In this document: one piece after another, positions 50,184 to 58,839 of the stretch
Layout of the letters: each line of letters begins with the position of its first letter
Numbering within the stretch: position 1 is the first letter of the stretch
Origin: Acidobacteriota bacterium
GTDB lineage: Bacteria > Acidobacteriota > Vicinamibacteria > Vicinamibacterales > Fen-181
Direction: 5' to 3'
DNA: 64,000 nt
NCBI GenBank assembly: GCA_003170135.1
Contig: PMZR01000098.1
Span: 18,406-82,405, forward strand
Program-made: the position numbers and the translations under genes
The notes under the pieces: generated by a model
Told to the model about the DNA's origin: nothing
The model's database searches: none
Seen by the model: only the letters and a program-made list of their open reading frames with translations

Positions 50184-51968
50184 TCAAAACGACACACGGA
50201 GGAAGTGAAGGACATAATTGAGCGCAACGCCCGTTGAAAGCGCAACGATGGTGATGAAGGTCAGCATCGTCAGGCCCACCCGGACACCCTGTTCGCGAAT
50301 GATCATCAGCAGGTTGGCGACACACGGAACGAAGAGCGTCATGACCGTCAGCGCGATGACCGCCTGCACGCTCGACAGCGTGCCGGCATGGGCCATCTGG
50401 TACAGACCCGCCGCGCCGTAATCGCGGCGAAGAAACCCCATCACGAAGACCTGGGCCGCGCCTGCCGGCAGGCCCAGCAGGCCCGTGACGACCGGCCGCG
50501 CCACCGCCACGACGAGTTTCAGCGCGCCCGTCCGATCGAGCAGGAACAGCAGCACGGTGCCGATGAGGAAGAGCGGCACCGCTTCGCCCAGGTACCAGCG
50601 CACGCGCATCACCGTCTTGCGCAGCAGGTTGCGCATCGACGGCAGCCGGATGGGCGGTAGCTCCAGGATGAAGTCCGACCGGTCGCCGGAGAGGACGCGC
50701 GCCGCGAGAAATCCGACCAGGAACATCTGCGCGACGACCACGCCAAACAGCGTCAGCAACGCCGCGAACGAGATGCCGCCCAGGATGCCGAGGATCGTGG
50801 CGAGCTGGGCCGAACACGGGATGCCGAGCGCCAGCAGGAGGATGGCAATCAGCCGCTCCTTGCGCGACCCGAGGATCCGCGTCGTCATCGTGGCCATCGT
50901 GTCGCAGCCCAGGCCGAGGACCATCGGCAGGACGGCCTTGCCGTTCAGCCCCATCATCCGGAAGATCCGATCGCAGAAGATCGCCAGCCGCGGGATGTAG
51001 CCGCTGTCCTCGAGCCAGCCGAACATCAGGAAGAAGGTCGTCACCACCGGCAGCACGATCCCGATGGCGTAGGTGAGGCCCATCGTGATGAGGCCGTACT
51101 GGCCGACGAGCAGGTCCCGGACGAACGCAATCGGCACCAAGCGCGTGACCAGCGCAATCGCGGCGGGATTCACGATGCCGGCGAACAGATCGTGCTCGAT
51201 CAGGCGCACCAGCGTCTGGGCGCCGAAGACGCCGACGAAGAGGTACAGCAGGTACAGCACGCCAGCGAGGATCGGCAGGCCGGTCAGCGGCTGCCGCACG
51301 GCACGGCCGATCGCCTCCTGGATCCGCGGCGAGACGTGCGGCCGGATGGCGCGCACGCGCTCGCTGTATTCGTGCGCCCAGGAGGCCGCATCGGAATCGG
51401 CCGGCACCGCGACGACGCTGGCATGGCCGAGCGCGCGCCTGAGGTCGGCCAGGCCGCGGCCCTCGGTGGCCACCGTCTCGACGACCGGCACGCCCAGATC
51501 CGCGCGCAACTGCCGGGCGTCGATGTCGATTCCCCGCGACCGGGCCTCGTCGCTCATGTTCAGCACGAGGACCATCGGCCGGCCGCATCGCGCGATCTGC
51601 CAGGTGAGCATGAGCGCGCGGCGGATGTTGCGCGCGTCGGCCACCTGCACCACGACGTCGGCCTGGCCGCTGGTAATGATGGCCCGCGTGATCTGTTCGT
51701 CCTCGCTCAGCACACCCTCGAGCGCGTTGACGCCCGGGGTGTCGATGAGATCGCAGACCTCGTTGCCGACCAGCGCACGGCCCTGCGTCAGGGCGACCGT
51801 CGTTCCCGGGTAGTTCGACACCACGGCATAACGACCGGTCAGCCGGCCGAACAGGGCGCTCTTGCCCACGTTCGGGTTGCCGACGAGCGCGAGCCGTCGA
51901 GGTCGGGCGCGCAGCGTCAACAGCGGTTCGGAAGAGATGGTAGAAGGAGAACTGCGGGAACGCCGCAT
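50184..51968 (-). CDS. feoB: ferrous iron transporter FeoB
   Basis: 594 residues from ATG 51966-51968. Cytoplasmic G domain with GNPNVGKSALFGRL (G1), NYPGTTV (G2), DTPGVNALEG (G3), NMSDEA (G4) and ATEGRG (G5 position), a short helical GDI-like spacer, then a polytopic membrane domain with two Gate motifs (MVLGLGCDTMATMTTRILG, ALGIPCSAQLATILG; VPCVANLLMIIREQG). It is shorter than typical 700-770-residue FeoB because the G-to-membrane linker and C-terminal part are compact. Fe2+ uptake across the inner membrane. A Fur box precedes it. Confidence 0.93.
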   Translation of the reverse strand: MRRSRSSPSTISSEPLLTLRARPRRLALVGNPNVGKSALFGRLTGRYAVVSNYPGTTVALTQGRALVGNEVCDLIDTPGVNALEGVLSEDEQITRAIITSGQADVVVQVADARNIRRALMLTWQIARCGRPMVLVLNMSDEARSRGIDIDARQLRADLGVPVVETVATEGRGLADLRRALGHASVVAVPADSDAASWAHEYSERVRAIRPHVSPRIQEAIGRAVRQPLTGLPILAGVLYLLYLFVGVFGAQTLVRLIEHDLFAGIVNPAAIALVTRLVPIAFVRDLLVGQYGLITMGLTYAIGIVLPVVTTFFLMFGWLEDSGYIPRLAIFCDRIFRMMGLNGKAVLPMVLGLGCDTMATMTTRILGSRKERLIAILLLALGIPCSAQLATILGILGGISFAALLTLFGVVVAQMFLVGFLAARVLSGDRSDFILELPPIRLPSMRNLLRKTVMRVRWYLGEAVPLFLIGTVLLFLLDRTGALKLVVAVARPVVTGLLGLPAGAAQVFVMGFLRRDYGAAGLYQMAHAGTLSSVQAVIALTVMTLFVPCVANLLMIIREQGVRVGLTMLTFITIVALSTGVALNYVLHFLRVSF

Positions 51969-52272
51969 ATATGAGCTCAAACGCAAACGGAGTGCCACGT
52001 GATTTTGCGAATCATTCTCAAAGTTACGCACAAACTCTGCGCCGGAGTGACGGTTTCCCGCCAAGGTCGGCCGCAGCCGTGCTCCGTGACGAACGCCCCT
52101 GACCTCCGGCCCTCTGGCAACCGATTCAGCAGGAACGTTGGGATTATACACGAACTAGGACTGGAAGTGTCGGGGTTGCGGAAGGCAGGCAGAGGCAAGA
52201 CTGGACGTGGTCCAGTTTCTGTTCGCAGCACCGCGGCTCGACGCGTCGACTTCCCGGAGGCGCCCCGCCAGT
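51969..52272. other. intergenic region upstream of feoB
   Basis: 304 bases. It holds a Fur-box-like palindrome (52003-52022) and must contain the feoB promoter. The rest has no recognisable gene; track ORFs here are shadows. Confidence 0.5.
52003..52022 (-). promoter_or_regulatory. Fur box-like operator of feoB
   Basis: On the minus strand tttgagaatgattcgcaaaa, close to the GATAATGATAATCATTATC consensus and to the tgagaatgatt half common in Fur sites. It lies 35-54 nt before the feoB start codon, where a repressor would block transcription when iron is sufficient. Confidence 0.65.
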
Positions 52273-52548
52273 TCAGCCGACGCGGAGGCGTGGCGCCTGC
52301 TCGGCCCAGCGCGCTCTCATCATCTCGTAGGCGAGCCAGCACAAGGCAGACCCGGCAACGACGCCCAGGGGAAACAGGAAGAACACGAAGATCCCCGAGT
52401 ACGGGTTGCCCCCGCCACCACCGGTTACGAGCATTGCGAGCAGCGCCAGTACGAACAGCACGCTGTCGAAAATCAGCAGGAAGCCGACCACGCCGACTGC
52501 CAGCCAGAAGACGTCGGCGACGCGTGGAGATACGCGAAGAGCGAGCAT
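52273..52548 (-). CDS. small membrane protein, unknown function
   Basis: 91 residues with two TM helices (FWLAVGVVGFLLIFDSVLFVLALLAML shortened; YSGIFVFFLFPLGVVAGSALCWLAY). The GNPYSGIFVFFLFPLG segment resembles the NPYLGIVFFLVLPGIF hairpin of the NapC-type cytochrome at 57302-58684, so it may be a solo version of that membrane module. No haem motif. Coding potential is moderate. Confidence 0.5.
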   Translation of the reverse strand: MLALRVSPRVADVFWLAVGVVGFLLIFDSVLFVLALLAMLVTGGGGGNPYSGIFVFFLFPLGVVAGSALCWLAYEMMRARWAEQAPRLRVG

Positions 52549-52673
52549 CCCTTCCTCCCGGCCATTGAATGTCGTCGGATTTGCCGGGGTATCGCAATCC
52601 GCATGCCGGCGCGTTTGTGGGCGCTTTTCGCCGTTTCACGGGGCGGGCGGAGACCCGTAGCCGGGAAGCCGGC

Positions 52674-52730
52674 GGTCCGAGACCCCGGACCCCGGACTCC
52701 GGACTTCGGACTTCGGACTTCGGACGCGTT
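52674..52730. repeat. heptanucleotide array (GACTTCG/GACCCCG family)
   Basis: ggtccga, gaccccg twice, gactccg, gacttcg three times, gacgcg. Lies 4-60 nt after the stop of the barrel relic (minus strand). Confidence 0.88.
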
Positions 52731-52734
52731 GTTC

Positions 52735-53030
52735 TCAGAAGATATGCATCATGCGAACCCAGAACGCGTTGGCGGTGTAGGGGCGGTTCCCGTAGCCGAG
52801 CAGGACGATGCCGGGAAGTATGACCTGGTCCTCGATCTGCGAGCCGAGCGCGAAGTCGCTCACCGTGTAGCGTTCGTACGAGTACATGAACCCCGCCGCG
52901 ATGTTGCAGCGCAGGAAGTAGCGCAGGTCCAGCATCAGCGTGTGCCAGCGGTTCAGGATCGGTGGCAACTGCTGCGGGGCGGCCAGTGACGAGCCGACGG
53001 CAAAGGTGTAGGGCGAATCCGCCCGGTTGT
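52735..53030 (-). pseudogene. C-terminal relic of an MtrB/PioB-like outer membrane barrel
   Basis: The last 95 or so codons of the 52735-53163 track ORF: DSPYTFAVGSSL, ILNRWHTLMLDLRYFLRCNIAAGFMYSYERYTVSDFALG shortened, LLGYGNRPYTANAFWVRMMHIF. Alternating beta strands, YERY-DFA and a C-terminal Phe fit the end of an MtrB/PioB family barrel. There is no start or N-terminal part; upstream the frame runs into an out-of-frame cytochrome fragment. Confidence 0.7.
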
Positions 53031-53160
53031 TCGTCGATCTCGGCGGCCGCCATGCCGGTGAACGTCTTGATCTTCGTCTTGTCGCCGCCGCCATCGACGT
53101 GCGCCTTGCCAGGGCCGTGACAGGTTTCGCACCCGTGCTGCGCCGCCGTCGCGCACGCAC
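53031..53160 (-). pseudogene. relic of a multihaem cytochrome c
   Basis: In a different minus frame from the barrel relic: ACATAAQHGCETCHGPGKAH then VDGGGDKTKIKTFTGMAAAEID. One CxxCH haem motif and the Gly-rich spacer match the second-haem region of the intact decahaem gene at 55804 (KGCEGCHGDSKAH, AAGGGKG). About 40 codons survive; the join to the barrel relic lies near 53028-53036. Confidence 0.7.
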
Positions 53161-53341
53161 CACGCCACAACCCGCGTGCGGACGCGGATGTAAACGGCAA
53201 GACGTTGATTATTCGGAGGTTCGAGGCCAGCTCGGCTCGATCACGCGCGCGTCACGCCGCGCCGCACGCGACGGGCGCGGCCCGCGAATTGTCGCGCTCG
53301 GTGGGTTATGCGGGAGGTGAGAAAAGTGGAAGGAAGCGTCC

Positions 53342-53370
53342 AAGGAGAGGCCCCCGCGGGGCCTCTCCTT
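53342..53370 (-). terminator. terminator of the porin-cytochrome operon
   Basis: aaggagaggcccc-cgc-ggggcctctcctt, a perfect 13-bp stem with a 3-nt loop, 26 nt after the stop codon of the barrel gene on the minus strand. Confidence 0.8.
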
Positions 53371-53395
53371 CACGCCTGCCGGCAGATGCAAGCAG

Positions 53396-55786
53396 CTAGA
53401 ACCGATAGCTGAGACTGGCGCGGACGATGTTGGCGTTGTAGTTCGGTACCGTCGCGCCGAGGAACAGCGCCCGGTTCGCGCCGGAATCGAGCTGCGGGTA
53501 GATGCTGGCCACGGCGCCCGGCGTGGTCGCATACAGGCTCGCACCCGGCAGCATGTAGGGCGACAGGCCGTCATAGGCCCAGTCGGCCTGGTCGAACTTC
53601 TGCCGCCAGTAGAGGAGGCTGAGCGTCACGTTCTTCTGCACGTGGACGTTGACCCAGGTCTTCCAGATCGTCGTGGCGTTGAAGACCTGCGGATAGTTCA
53701 GGTACGGACCCATGACCGGGAAATTGGTCGATGCCGACGTCGGGAACAACATGTCGCCGCCGGCCTGGCCGCCGGGAACGATCGTGAAGGCCGAGTCGCT
53801 CCGACCCTTCGAATAGTCATAGTCCGACCCGATGTCGAGGCGCTTCGGCACCAGGTTCCACCGGAGGCCGGCGGTATAGGTGTCGACCCGGTCGACGATA
53901 TTGTTGAAGTACTGGTCCGCGGTGTTCGTGGCGACGGGGGTCACGGTGTTCCCGTTGGCGCCGTACCAGAGGTTGGAGTCCATGTGGTACGTCTCGTAGA
54001 TGTACCCGCCGTTCAGGCTGAACTTGTCGGTGAAGGCGTAGACCAGGTCGACACCGTAGTTCCTCATCGTGCTCTTGCTGAGGCCGATGGACGTGTCCGG
54101 GAAGTCGCTGTCCATTCCCTGGACGGAGAAGCTCAACGCGGCCTTGTCGACAGGCGTCAAGGTCAGCACGGCGCTGTAAAGCTTGGAGTTCTGCTTGGCG
54201 ACGTCCTTCATTTCCGCATTGATGTCGAGCGGACCGCCCGTCGCGCCTTCGGCCGCTTCATCGGGGCTTGCCGCGCCGGGAGTGCGCCACAGGCCGGTGT
54301 AGCTGCCGTGGACACTGGCCCAGCTGCCGGTGACGTCCGCGGTCACGCCGACCGTGTTGTCCCCCACGTCCAGGAAGCTGCGGTCCTCGTAGGTCGACTT
54401 CAGGTGGCCGGCATTCACGCCGATCCTCAGACCGCGGACGGGCGTGAAGTGGCCCTCAGCCTTGAACTGGCCGGTGCCATACCCTCGGGCATCCTCGGCG
54501 CTCGTGATGCCGGTGGCACTGTAGCTGGCGCCGCCGTCGCTGTTGACCTGGCTGTGGAACGTGTAGGGCGCCAGCGTCGCGTCTTTCACGTCGAAGCTGC
54601 GATAGAACACGCTGTAGCCGAACTTCGGAATCGGATTGGCGGTGAAGTTCGCCATCAGCAGCGTCTGGTTGAGCCGCGGGTTGACGGTGGCGTACTCGGG
54701 CGTGAGGGTGAACTTGCCGAAGTTCGGATCCGTGGTGGCCAGGTTGAGGTTCGGGTTGGTGGCCTGGGGGATGAGCGTGTAGTCCACCTTCATCTGCATG
54801 CGCGACGCCGTCAGCGTGAGATTGCTGTGCATCGGCAACCGATAGACGCCCGTCAGGTCGAAGCTGATGGCCTTGTTGTCCGGAGCATTCCACAGCCGCG
54901 CCGTCGCGTTGGCGGTCGTGTTGGTCACCGGCGCGGTCCAGAAGAAGTCGGTGTTGTTGAGCCGGACCGGGTTGTCCACCGTGGTGAACGGCACGTCATT
55001 GGTGAACTGACTGTAGGTGAACACGCCGTTGACGACCAACCGGTTCTTGGCGTATTCGACTTCCGCCCGCGTGTCCTGGGTCGTGTAGCTGATCGGGTTC
55101 GCCACTTCGTCGATGCCGGGGCCGGCCGTGAAATCCACCGGCTGGCTGCCGTTGCGGGTTTCGCGCTGATAAGACCCCTTGAAGGTCCAGTTGTCGAACG
55201 GCGTGAGATCGATGCCCACGTCGCCGGTCTTGCGAATGTAGCGCAGGTCGACGGGCTCGGCGCCGTTCATGTAGTCGCGGACCGACCAGAAGCGGTTGTC
55301 GCTGGAGTTGGCCGGCGCCGCCGTTTCGGCCTTCGCGGGCGACCAGATCCGCTGCAGGGCCGTGCGCATACCGTCCGAGAGGTTGAACACGCCGGGCGAC
55401 GACTCGTTGTAGAGCGTCTCGGCCTTGTTCGAGAACCAGCGGGGATTCTGGTTCAAGGACAGGTGGAGGGTCCAGGTCCCCTTCTTCCCGCTCTCGAAGG
55501 CCGCGTACTGGTCGTCGAGCCCGAGCTTGGTGCCGTCGAACTTCATGAAGTAGTTCGAGGCGTTCTTCCAGGCGAAGTTCACGTCGAAGAGGCTGACGCC
55601 CGTCGGGACGGTCTCGTACTGCTGCAGCTTCGAGGAGTCGTTGATTCCCGAGCCGCCCTGGGCGCCGACCGTGGCGCCGCCGGTGATCTGGGGTTCCTTG
55701 ACGTCCTGCGCGCGAACGGGAAGGGCCACCAGGGAGAAGATGATCGCGAGGGCAAAGAGAAGATGAGTTCTGTTCATTCTGTTCAT
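53396..55786 (-). CDS. MtrB/PioB-family decahaem-associated outer membrane barrel
   Basis: 796 residues from ATG 55784-55786 (AGAGGAG 8 nt upstream); the track start is too early. Signal peptide (LLFALAIIFSLVALPVRAQ), then many amphipathic beta strands (FNLSDGMRTALQRIW; FKGSYQRETRNGSQPVDF; EVEYAKNRLVVNGVFTYSQF; MDSNLWYGANG), ending VRASLSYRF with the outer-membrane terminal Phe. The WTFKGSY-RET-NG pattern and pairing with a decahaem cytochrome 17 nt upstream assign it to the MtrB/PioB group, which sheathes an MtrA-type cytochrome to pass electrons through the outer membrane. The N-terminal CxxC of Shewanella MtrB is not present. Confidence 0.88.
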   Translation of the reverse strand: MNRMNRTHLLFALAIIFSLVALPVRAQDVKEPQITGGATVGAQGGSGINDSSKLQQYETVPTGVSLFDVNFAWKNASNYFMKFDGTKLGLDDQYAAFESGKKGTWTLHLSLNQNPRWFSNKAETLYNESSPGVFNLSDGMRTALQRIWSPAKAETAAPANSSDNRFWSVRDYMNGAEPVDLRYIRKTGDVGIDLTPFDNWTFKGSYQRETRNGSQPVDFTAGPGIDEVANPISYTTQDTRAEVEYAKNRLVVNGVFTYSQFTNDVPFTTVDNPVRLNNTDFFWTAPVTNTTANATARLWNAPDNKAISFDLTGVYRLPMHSNLTLTASRMQMKVDYTLIPQATNPNLNLATTDPNFGKFTLTPEYATVNPRLNQTLLMANFTANPIPKFGYSVFYRSFDVKDATLAPYTFHSQVNSDGGASYSATGITSAEDARGYGTGQFKAEGHFTPVRGLRIGVNAGHLKSTYEDRSFLDVGDNTVGVTADVTGSWASVHGSYTGLWRTPGAASPDEAAEGATGGPLDINAEMKDVAKQNSKLYSAVLTLTPVDKAALSFSVQGMDSDFPDTSIGLSKSTMRNYGVDLVYAFTDKFSLNGGYIYETYHMDSNLWYGANGNTVTPVATNTADQYFNNIVDRVDTYTAGLRWNLVPKRLDIGSDYDYSKGRSDSAFTIVPGGQAGGDMLFPTSASTNFPVMGPYLNYPQVFNATTIWKTWVNVHVQKNVTLSLLYWRQKFDQADWAYDGLSPYMLPGASLYATTPGAVASIYPQLDSGANRALFLGATVPNYNANIVRASLSYRF

Positions 55787-55803
55787 GATTCGTCTCCTCT
55801 GCC

Positions 55804-56676
55804 CTAGCGCTTGAACGTGTTGCCACGTGGATGCATGGAGCCGTGAATCATCGGGTGGCAGTTCATGCAGCTCTGGTTGAGGGCATAGCGGTCGCGCGAC
55901 GCGTGCGCATTGCCCATGCCGCCACTGGCGAATCCGTTGTGGCACTGGATGCAGAGGATCGGCTGTTTGACCTTGAGCAGGAAGTCGTTGATCGTGCCGT
56001 GCGCGTCATGGCAGTTCATGCAGTTCTCGCGAACCGGGGCATGTTCCCAGAGGAACGGCCCGCGCTTCTCGGCATGGCACGAGTAACAGTTCTGATTGAC
56101 GGACACCTGCAGCAGCATCCGCGGATACGGCGTGCCGTGCGGATTGTGGCAGCTCGTGCAGGTCATCTTGCCTTCGCGCAGCGGCATGTGGCTGGAGCGC
56201 ATCAGGGCCGCCTTCTTCTGCAGATGGCAGCCGGTGCACAGCTCGAACTGGGGCTTGGCCAGCAGCGCCTTGGGGACCGAGCCCTGCGGATGCGGGTCGT
56301 GGCAGGTGATGCAGGACACGTTGCGGCCATCGTGCATCGAACCGGCCCAGTGCTTCTGTGCGCCCTTGTCGTGACACGTCAGGCAGACGGCCGAGGCATC
56401 GGCGGCCGACAGGGCCTTGAAGTTCCTCATCGTGCCCTTGCCGCCCCCGGCCGCCACGTGCGCCTTGCTGTCGCCGTGACACCCCTCGCAGCCTTTCGCG
56501 CTTTCGGCGTGCGGCGTTCCCTTGAACGCGTTGACCGTATCCGTGTGGCAGTCAACGCACACCGCCGCCCCCGACTGGGGTGCTGCCTGGGGCTGTGCCG
56601 CCGACACCGGCGCCACGCCCACCAACAGGACCAGCCCGGTCAACGGGGCCAGCAGTAAAGAGAGCTTCTTACCCAT
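55804..56676 (-). CDS. decahaem c-type cytochrome, MtrA/DmsE-like
   Basis: 290 residues from ATG 56674-56676 (GGAGGG upstream). Signal peptide (LAPLTGLVLLVGVAPVSA) and ten CxxCH motifs: CVDCH, CEGCH, CLTCH, CITCH, CTGCH, CTSCH, CYSCH, CMNCH, CIQCH, CMNCH, evenly spaced as in the MtrA/DmsE/PioA group. Periplasmic electron carrier expected to insert into the MtrB-like barrel encoded 17 nt downstream. It is the first gene after a 625-nt gap from the NapC-type gene. Confidence 0.93.
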   Translation of the reverse strand: MGKKLSLLLAPLTGLVLLVGVAPVSAAQPQAAPQSGAAVCVDCHTDTVNAFKGTPHAESAKGCEGCHGDSKAHVAAGGGKGTMRNFKALSAADASAVCLTCHDKGAQKHWAGSMHDGRNVSCITCHDPHPQGSVPKALLAKPQFELCTGCHLQKKAALMRSSHMPLREGKMTCTSCHNPHGTPYPRMLLQVSVNQNCYSCHAEKRGPFLWEHAPVRENCMNCHDAHGTINDFLLKVKQPILCIQCHNGFASGGMGNAHASRDRYALNQSCMNCHPMIHGSMHPRGNTFKR

Positions 56677-56936
56677 TCCGTCCCTCCATGAAGAAACGCT
56701 GCTAACGCAAGACCTGCGAACGAATGCGAGAAAACCGCTGCTGCCGGGACGCACTCCGCGGGTGTATCTGTCCGCGACCAGGGGCGACCGTGTTCACGGG
56801 GTCTCGAAATGAACTGGAAAGCGTCGGCCTTTCGGAAGACGCAACGCCGTCGGAGCGGGCTGCAAGCCGGGTGCCCGGGGTGCGGGTGACCAGGCTGACG
56901 TTGTGAAATTCTGCACAAGCGAAAGATCGCGAGGAA

Positions 56937-56967
56937 ATTACAGCGCTGGGCTAGCTGCAATTTTCAA
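56937..56967 (-). promoter_or_regulatory. possible promoter of decahaem-barrel operon
   Basis: Minus strand TTGAAA, 19-nt spacer, TGTAAT. It lies about 260 nt before the start codon in an otherwise GC-rich region. The spacer is long, so this is tentative. Confidence 0.3.
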
Positions 56968-57248
56968 CAGTTCGCACGGATTATTGGAGATCCGAGGTGT
57001 TCCTACCGGATTTTCGGCGGTGCCGCCATGGTTCCGGCACTGCTGACAATTCGGCAGATGCCCGGCAGAAGCCGCACCGCGATTTGGACTTGGAACGCGA
57101 GCGTGGGAAATACCCGCCATGACAACGTCTGAACCGAGGGCGCCCGGTGCCCGAGCGAGGAGCGGGCCCAACCTCAGCGTCTGGCCCAACTTCCCGACCG
57201 CGCCTTCGACTCGCTGCCCTCGCTCCCGGCAGACGACCAACGACTAAC

Positions 57249-57298
57249 GACCCCGACCAACAACCAACAACCAACAACCAACAACCAACAACCAACGA
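57249..57298. repeat. heptanucleotide array (CCAACAA family)
   Basis: ccaacaa repeated five to six times without a mismatch in the centre, flanked by degenerate gaccaacga/gactaacga units. On the minus strand it starts 3 nt after the stop of the NapC-type gene. Confidence 0.93.
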
Positions 57299-57301
57299 CT
57301 C

Positions 57302-58684
57302 CTACCGCGCGCCTTCCAGCATCTGGTGACACAGTTCGCAATCCTGCGGGATGGTCTTGCCGTCCTTGGTCGAGTGGTTCTCGTCGTGGCACCGGAAGCA
57401 GCCGGGGAAATCCGTGTGCCCGATGTTGTTCGCGTAGGTCCCCCACGACACGTTCATCGTCGGGAAGACGTTACGCCGGTACAGGTTCTGCGCGATGCCG
57501 ATCGCCTCGTTCAGCTTCGGCTCGAAGCCCTGGTACTGCTGCGCGTACTGGCCGCGGTAGAACTCGCGCAGGCTGCGCGCGATCGCCTCGGCCGCCGCGT
57601 CCTGGGTCTGGTACTTCTGCTTCAGCGCGGCAACCATCTGGCGCCTGATGAACGGCAGCCCCTTGTCGACGCGTTCGAGACCGATGGCCTCGTCCACCGC
57701 CGCTTCGGCGGTGGCCGTGAACGGATGGCTCGGGCGGTTGTGGCAGTCCATGCAATCCATCTGGCGCGGGGCGACGCCGGATAGTTGCGCGTCGCTGACG
57801 CCCGGCGCGCGGTACTCCCGCGTCTGGCCGTGCGGTCCCTCCACGGTCACCTTCGCGATCGTCTGGCGTTTCGGATCGGTGGTCCAGTACCGGATCCGCG
57901 TCGACGGCGCCATGTGCCAGTGGATGCCCGTGGCGGTGCCGTACTTCTCGCTTCCGCCGCCCACGTGCACACGCATCGTCGTCGTCGTCTCGGTGTTGGC
58001 CTCGTCGTCGGCCACGTCGTGGAACGTGACGATCTTGTCGCCGGTGAACTTCTCCGGCCAGTGGCACTCCTCGCACGTTTCGCGCGCGGGTCGCAGGTTC
58101 GTGACCGGCGACGGGATCGGCCGCGGATAGGTGTTGAGCACGACCGCGAACACCTGGCGCGTGCCGGACAGCTTCGAGCGCACGAACCACGGCGCGCCGG
58201 GACCGATGTGGCACTGCACGCAGGCCACGCGCGCGTGCGGCCCGTTCTGGTAGGCGGTGAACTCCGGGTGCATGACGCTGTGGCAGACCTGGCCGCAGAA
58301 GCCGACCGAGTCCATGTACTCGATGCCGCGATAGGCGGCGAGCGACAGCACGACGATGTTCACGGCGGTGGCGGCGAACACGAAGAAGGCGACGGTGCGC
58401 TGCCACGGTTCGTTCAGGTCGATCCGCGGCCACTGCGCCAGGGGCCGTCCGAGCCGCTCGCGCCGGCGTCGCCGGTACACGCCGAGCGGCATGAGCAGCA
58501 GGCCGAAGACGAAGATGCCGGGCAGCACGAGGAAGAAGACGATGCCGAGGTACGGGTTCGAGAAGAGGCTGAACAGATCGGCGAAGAAGAAGATGAGGAA
58601 CAGGAGCGCGCTGACGGCGCTCAGCCACATGCCGAAGAGCGAGAGGGGATGGCGGAACACCGCGACGATCGGTTTGGCGGGCAT
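57302..58684 (-). CDS. NapC/NirT-type membrane multihaem cytochrome c
   Basis: 460 residues. N-terminal membrane part with three TM segments (LSLFGMWLSAVSALLFLIFFFADLF shortened; YLGIVFFLVLPGIFVFGLLLMPLG; VAFFVFAATAVNIVVLSLAAY), then FCGQVCHSVMHPEFTAYQ (a C-x3-CH first haem), CVQCH, CEECH, CMDCH, CFRCH and CELCH: six haem sites. The HARVACVQCHIGPGAPWFVRSK block is the NapC/NirT signature for quinol oxidation. It probably accepts electrons from menaquinol and passes them to periplasmic cytochromes such as the decahaem protein. Confidence 0.9.
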   Translation of the reverse strand: MPAKPIVAVFRHPLSLFGMWLSAVSALLFLIFFFADLFSLFSNPYLGIVFFLVLPGIFVFGLLLMPLGVYRRRRRERLGRPLAQWPRIDLNEPWQRTVAFFVFAATAVNIVVLSLAAYRGIEYMDSVGFCGQVCHSVMHPEFTAYQNGPHARVACVQCHIGPGAPWFVRSKLSGTRQVFAVVLNTYPRPIPSPVTNLRPARETCEECHWPEKFTGDKIVTFHDVADDEANTETTTTMRVHVGGGSEKYGTATGIHWHMAPSTRIRYWTTDPKRQTIAKVTVEGPHGQTREYRAPGVSDAQLSGVAPRQMDCMDCHNRPSHPFTATAEAAVDEAIGLERVDKGLPFIRRQMVAALKQKYQTQDAAAEAIARSLREFYRGQYAQQYQGFEPKLNEAIGIAQNLYRRNVFPTMNVSWGTYANNIGHTDFPGCFRCHDENHSTKDGKTIPQDCELCHQMLEGAR

Positions 58685-58839
58685 AGGCGGCCTCGTGTGA
58701 GTTCCCGGCGCGCTCGCCTGGATGGCCCGCCTCGGGATCTCGACGAGGACGAGCGCGCGCGGGCGGACAAATCCTGGGGAGTGTACATCAACCTGCCGTC
58801 ACCCGCGCGCGGCAATCGGGGATGTCGGGAGCGTCGGCA

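Larger units (their letters stand above)
56677..57301. other. intergenic region upstream of the decahaem gene
   Basis: 625 bases, the largest gap of the cytochrome cluster. It holds a possible promoter for the decahaem gene (56937-56967), no credible ORF on either strand, and the CCAACAA array at its far end. Its length suggests the decahaem-barrel pair is regulated separately from the upstream cytochromes. Confidence 0.5.

Noticed and set aside
52003-52022. Palindrome before feoB considered as a heptamer-array remnant
   Set aside because: Sequence and position fit a Fur box and there is no 7-nt periodicity.
57249-57298. CCAACAA run considered as a telomere-like or CRISPR repeat
   Set aside because: It matches the general heptamer-array pattern at gene ends and has no associated genes.
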